Shown: piece after piece, positions 61,005-64,000 of the stretch | How the letters are laid out: every line of letters begins with the position of its first letter | Position numbering within the stretch: the first letter of the stretch is position 1 | Origin: Variovorax paradoxus | GTDB taxonomy: Bacteria > Pseudomonadota > Gammaproteobacteria > Burkholderiales > Burkholderiaceae_C | DNA: 64,000 nucleotides | Direction: 5' to 3' | NCBI RefSeq assembly: GCF_009498455.1 | Contig: NZ_CP045644.1 | Span: forward strand, 4,467,001 to 4,531,000 | Position numbers and translations under genes: made by a program | The notes under the pieces: generated by a model | Told to the model about the DNA's origin: nothing | Databases searched by the model: none | What the model saw: only the letters and a program-made list of their open reading frames with translations

Positions 61005-62876
61005 ATGATGCGCTATCAAATCCAATCTCCACCGAAAAGAACTGGCTCCGCACAGTTCATTCGAGCAATCATCCTCACGTCGCTCCTTGCGCTTGCCGCT
61101 TGTGGCGGCGGCGGTGGCCATGGGGCTTTCAATAACGTCATCGGCGGCACAACCCCGCCGCCACCGCCAAGCACACCTGCGGCACCAGCGAATCTTTCAT
61201 GCGATGACAGTATGAAGACGGCCTTCAAGCCGGACTCGGCCACGAGCGTCCTGCTCGTGAGGCAGTTCAAGGCTGGCGAGCCTCTCCTCCTGTCCGGTAC
61301 AGCCACGGCGTCTACGCCGAAGGCCGGTGCGGACACTTGCGTGGTGAAGCTGTTGGTCGGTCCTGGAAATCCGGGGCCGGCCGGAGCGCCTTCGACCACC
61401 GCGGGCATCGGCATCGAAGTATGGCTGCCCAACGCCTCGGCCTGGAACGAACGCATCCGGGTCTACGGCAACGGTGGATTTGCTGGCAGCGACGAGACGA
61501 ACTTGGCCAAGTTGGGTAATGGCGGCAGCGGCAGTCCGATCCCTGTCAAGGCGGCAGCCGTCGCGAAGGGCTTCGTGATCTCCACATCCGACGATGGCCA
61601 TTTCGGCAGCGGTGGTGCCTTCCTCATGAATCCGGACGCGAGCATCAATACGGTCGGGTGGAAAGACTTTTCCGAGCGCGCGATCCACGAACTCGCGGCC
61701 AAAACGAAGTTGCTGGCCAAGGCCTTCTACGGCAAGCCGTACAGGTATGCGTACTGGGACGGGTTTTCTCAGGGTGGCCGGCAGGGCTTGAAGATGGCGC
61801 AGGTGTTCCCGGACGAATTCGACGGCATCCTCGCGGGCGCTCCAGCGGTCAACTGGGTTCAACTTCTTCACGCACTGGTGTACCCGCAAGTGGTGATGCA
61901 GCGGGACCTGGGTGCCCCCATCGTGACTTCCAAGCTCGCTGCAGTCACCACAAGTGCCATCCATGCGTGCGGCGGCGCGGCCCTCGGTTTTCTGATCGAT
62001 CCATTCTCGTGCCACTATGACCCTGCGAAGGACGCCGCTGCGCTTTGCAGCGGCGTGACCGGCAACACGGGCGTCGTCGGTTCCAATTCGGGCGCAAGCT
62101 GTGTCAGCCTCGCCGAGGCGACCGCGATCAACAAGATGTGGTACGGCCAGACCAAAGATGGCAGCGCGCCCGACCCTGCGATCGAGATCGACAGCGCACC
62201 CGTCTTGAGCAACAGCCATCGCGTGTGGTTTGGCCAAACCCGTGGAGCAAACCTCGCCGCGCTCGCCGGGCCCGCGCCCCTGAGCATCGGCACCGATCAA
62301 CTGGCCCTCACGTTGCAAGATCCCACATACGCGACGCCGGACTTCGTCAACGCCGTGAGCAACGGCCAGGACAAGTGGAAGACACTGAGCTATGGGGAAT
62401 TGGCGGACTCGACGGCGAAGGGACTGCTGCTGCAGACGCAGTTCAGCAATATCAACACCGATAACCCAGACCTCAGTGCTTTCAAGGCACGCAAAGGAAA
62501 GTTGATCATGTATCACGGGCTGGCCGACAACCTCATCATGCCGAATGGATCGGTCAACTACTACTCACGCGTCGTGGATGGCATGGGTGGGTTGGCGGCA
62601 GTCCAGAGCTTCTATCGCTTCTATCTCATCCCTGCGTTGTCGCACACCGGTGCTTTCGTCGGCGCTCTCAACGAGCCGCTGCCTCAACCAGCATCGGGGC
62701 GAGATGAAATGTTCACTAATCTGCAGAACTGGGTGGAGAAAGGAGTCGCGCCAGACCGAATCGATGTTTCGTCGCCCAACGCAGCTGTCTCCCTGCCACT
62801 TTGCGTGTATCCGAAAAAGATCACCTACAGCGGTTCGGGTGACGCGACGACTGCCGGCAGCTTTACATGCAACTAG
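61005..62876 (+). CDS. Tannase/feruloyl-esterase family lipoprotein
   Basis: A 623-residue esterase of the tannase family. The signal peptide ILTSLLALAAC ends in a lipobox, so it is probably membrane-anchored. The nucleophile Ser is in DGFSQGGRQGLKMAQVF. IEVWLPNASAWNERIRVYGN GGF is the characteristic N-terminal motif, and KLIMYHGLADNLIMPNGSVN Y probably holds the Asp. ALSHTGAF is in the position of the catalytic His. Family members hydrolyse galloyl, feruloyl or phthalate-type esters. I chose the first ATG of ATGATG at 61005, six bases after GGAG. Confidence 0.85.
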   Translation: MMRYQIQSPPKRTGSAQFIRAIILTSLLALAACGGGGGHGAFNNVIGGTTPPPPPSTPAAPANLSCDDSMKTAFKPDSATSVLLVRQFKAGEPLLLSGTATASTPKAGADTCVVKLLVGPGNPGPAGAPSTTAGIGIEVWLPNASAWNERIRVYGNGGFAGSDETNLAKLGNGGSGSPIPVKAAAVAKGFVISTSDDGHFGSGGAFLMNPDASINTVGWKDFSERAIHELAAKTKLLAKAFYGKPYRYAYWDGFSQGGRQGLKMAQVFPDEFDGILAGAPAVNWVQLLHALVYPQVVMQRDLGAPIVTSKLAAVTTSAIHACGGAALGFLIDPFSCHYDPAKDAAALCSGVTGNTGVVGSNSGASCVSLAEATAINKMWYGQTKDGSAPDPAIEIDSAPVLSNSHRVWFGQTRGANLAALAGPAPLSIGTDQLALTLQDPTYATPDFVNAVSNGQDKWKTLSYGELADSTAKGLLLQTQFSNINTDNPDLSAFKARKGKLIMYHGLADNLIMPNGSVNYYSRVVDGMGGLAAVQSFYRFYLIPALSHTGAFVGALNEPLPQPASGRDEMFTNLQNWVEKGVAPDRIDVSSPNAAVSLPLCVYPKKITYSGSGDATTAGSFTCN

Positions 62877-62902
62877 GTCTGCAGCTACCTGCGTGCTGCT
62901 TC

Positions 62903-63979
62903 CTATTCAGGCCGGATGCCATCGAAAGCGTTCTGGAGGAGTTGCCTGATCTCATCGCGCTCTGCCAAGCCGGCGTCTCGGGGGTTCCAGTACGGATTGC
63001 TCACGACGATATTTGCCGCAGGGTCGAGATCATCCTCCTTCATGCCGATGTCGCGCAGCGCCACCGGCGCCCCGTTGTCTCGTGCCAGATCGAACAGGCT
63101 CGCCGCGGCGCTGCTTTGCGCTGCTCCCCCGAGTGCGCGCCGGATGCGGGACATGGCTTCAGGCGCCGCCGGCGCGTTGAAGGCGATGGCCTGAGGCAGC
63201 ACCACCGTGTGCACCTCGGCATGATGCAGATTGAAGCTGCCGCCCAGGGTGTGGCACAGCTTGTGGTGAAGCGCCATGCCCACGCTGCCAAGTACCGTAC
63301 CGCACAGCCACGCACCGTACAGCGCGTCTGCGCGGGCATCGACATCGTCGCAGCGCCGGCGGATGGCCGGCAGCGCCCTGGCCAAGGCGCGAATGCCTTC
63401 CTCGGCCATCAGGTCCATCACGGGATTGCCGTCGCGCGCGTACAGGCCTTCGGCCGCGTGTGCAATCGCATTCATGCCGCTCGTGATGCTCATGGCCACG
63501 GGCAGCGTCAACGTCAACTCCGGGTCGTAGATCACAGTGCGAGGCAGCACGCGCGCGTCCTTGCCGGTCTTCTTCAAGCCACCCTCGGTGATGCCGTAGA
63601 TTGGCGTCATCTCGCTTCCGGCGTAAGTCGTGGGGATGGCAAGAATCGGCAGGCCGGATTCCAGCGCAATGGCCTTGCCCAGGCCGGTGGTCGAGCCGCC
63701 TCCGATGGCGATGGCGCAGTCCGCGCCCACGCGGCGCGCCTCGTCACGGGCCTCGCGCGCCGTCTCGATGGGCACATGCATGACGGCGCGCGCAAAGACG
63801 CCAGCCGCCCGGCTGCCAAGACGCCCGACCACCAACTGCGCCTGGTCCTGCTGCTCGGGTGTGCACAGCACCAGCGCACGGCGCGCCCCTAGCAGTTCGA
63901 TCTCGCGCTCCAGGTGCGCCAAGCTCCCGACGCCGAACACCACCCGCGACGGCTGGCTGTTGTAGACGAAGTCCTTCAT
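62903..63979 (-). CDS. Maleylacetate reductase-like iron-type alcohol dehydrogenase
   Basis: A 358-residue protein of the maleylacetate reductase group within the iron-containing alcohol dehydrogenase superfamily. It has FVYNSQPSRVVFGVGSLAHL, the nucleotide-binding CAIAIGGGSTTGLGKAIALE, ILAIPTTYAGSEMTPIYGIT and the histidine-rich MALHHKLCHTLGGSFNLHHA EVHTV. Maleylacetate reductase converts maleylacetate to 3-oxoadipate in the breakdown of hydroxyquinol, resorcinol and chloroaromatics. It is convergent with the tannase gene and probably belongs to a second cargo operon that continues to the right. Confidence 0.9.
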   Translation of the reverse strand: MKDFVYNSQPSRVVFGVGSLAHLEREIELLGARRALVLCTPEQQDQAQLVVGRLGSRAAGVFARAVMHVPIETAREARDEARRVGADCAIAIGGGSTTGLGKAIALESGLPILAIPTTYAGSEMTPIYGITEGGLKKTGKDARVLPRTVIYDPELTLTLPVAMSITSGMNAIAHAAEGLYARDGNPVMDLMAEEGIRALARALPAIRRRCDDVDARADALYGAWLCGTVLGSVGMALHHKLCHTLGGSFNLHHAEVHTVVLPQAIAFNAPAAPEAMSRIRRALGGAAQSSAAASLFDLARDNGAPVALRDIGMKEDDLDPAANIVVSNPYWNPRDAGLAERDEIRQLLQNAFDGIRPE

Positions 63980-64000
63980 GCGGTCCCCGCTATGTCGCGC

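Overview
The window is high-GC DNA from a member of the Burkholderiales, most probably a Comamonadaceae bacterium such as Variovorax. This is inferred from the gene complement, codon use and the CCCTCTCCC-type intergenic repeat, not from a marker gene. It joins two parts: ordinary chromosome (about 1-25.6 kb) and the left part of an integrated element or genomic island (about 25.6 kb to the right edge).

Chromosomal part. A Fur-box-controlled fecI/fecR pair is followed by a run of small minus-strand genes (VOC, DUF4287, DUF1272, GNAT, P-loop kinase, a DUF1016/YhcG nuclease next to a scar of a lost hsdM) and a divergent lrp/acetolactate synthase pair. A complete minus-strand catabolic operon (12.2-19.8 kb) contains a class-III aminotransferase, a C45 acyltransferase-type hydrolase, a peptide-type ABC importer and a divergent GntR regulator with an obvious palindromic operator. 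A receiver-only response regulator, an acetoacetate-decarboxylase-family protein, an AraC regulator and a large surface lipoprotein follow.

Element, left part (25.6-39.7 kb). A 24-codon 5' stub of dusA ends abruptly at 25.62 kb, which identifies a dusA-type insertion site. A nonsense-riddled tyrosine recombinase lies just inside. Then comes a defence-rich block, mostly on the minus strand: a complete type II CBASS operon (TM-SAVED effector, CD-NTase, Cap2, Cap3, DEDDh exonuclease), three small uncharacterised genes, a WYL regulator, an XRE/AbiEii toxin-antitoxin pair, a Cthe_2314-type HEPN protein, DUF5623, a NucS-like nuclease and a membrane protein.

Element backbone (40.1-54.4 kb, plus strand). 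radC, a large ParB-like protein, DUF736, a family of DUF2958 genes with two XRE regulators, DUF2285, an AlpA-like HTH, repA with iterons and a DnaA box, parA, a small partition-like protein, DUF2840, a TraF protease and a DUF3363 HUH relaxase. This order is that of Tn4371-like integrative conjugative elements. No type IV secretion genes are in the window.

Cargo (54.9-64 kb). A LysR regulator, a fused aconitase/isopropylmalate-dehydratase-like enzyme, a Bug-type solute receptor, an isopropylmalate-dehydrogenase-like enzyme, a glutathione S-transferase, a tannase-family lipoprotein and a maleylacetate reductase. Two near-identical 57-bp elements, each with the same palindrome, lie in front of the dehydratase and the tannase and tie these units into one regulon.

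The most interesting observations are the identical promoter/operator architecture shared by the CBASS operon and an XRE regulator 15 kb away, and the small-gene trio upstream of CBASS.
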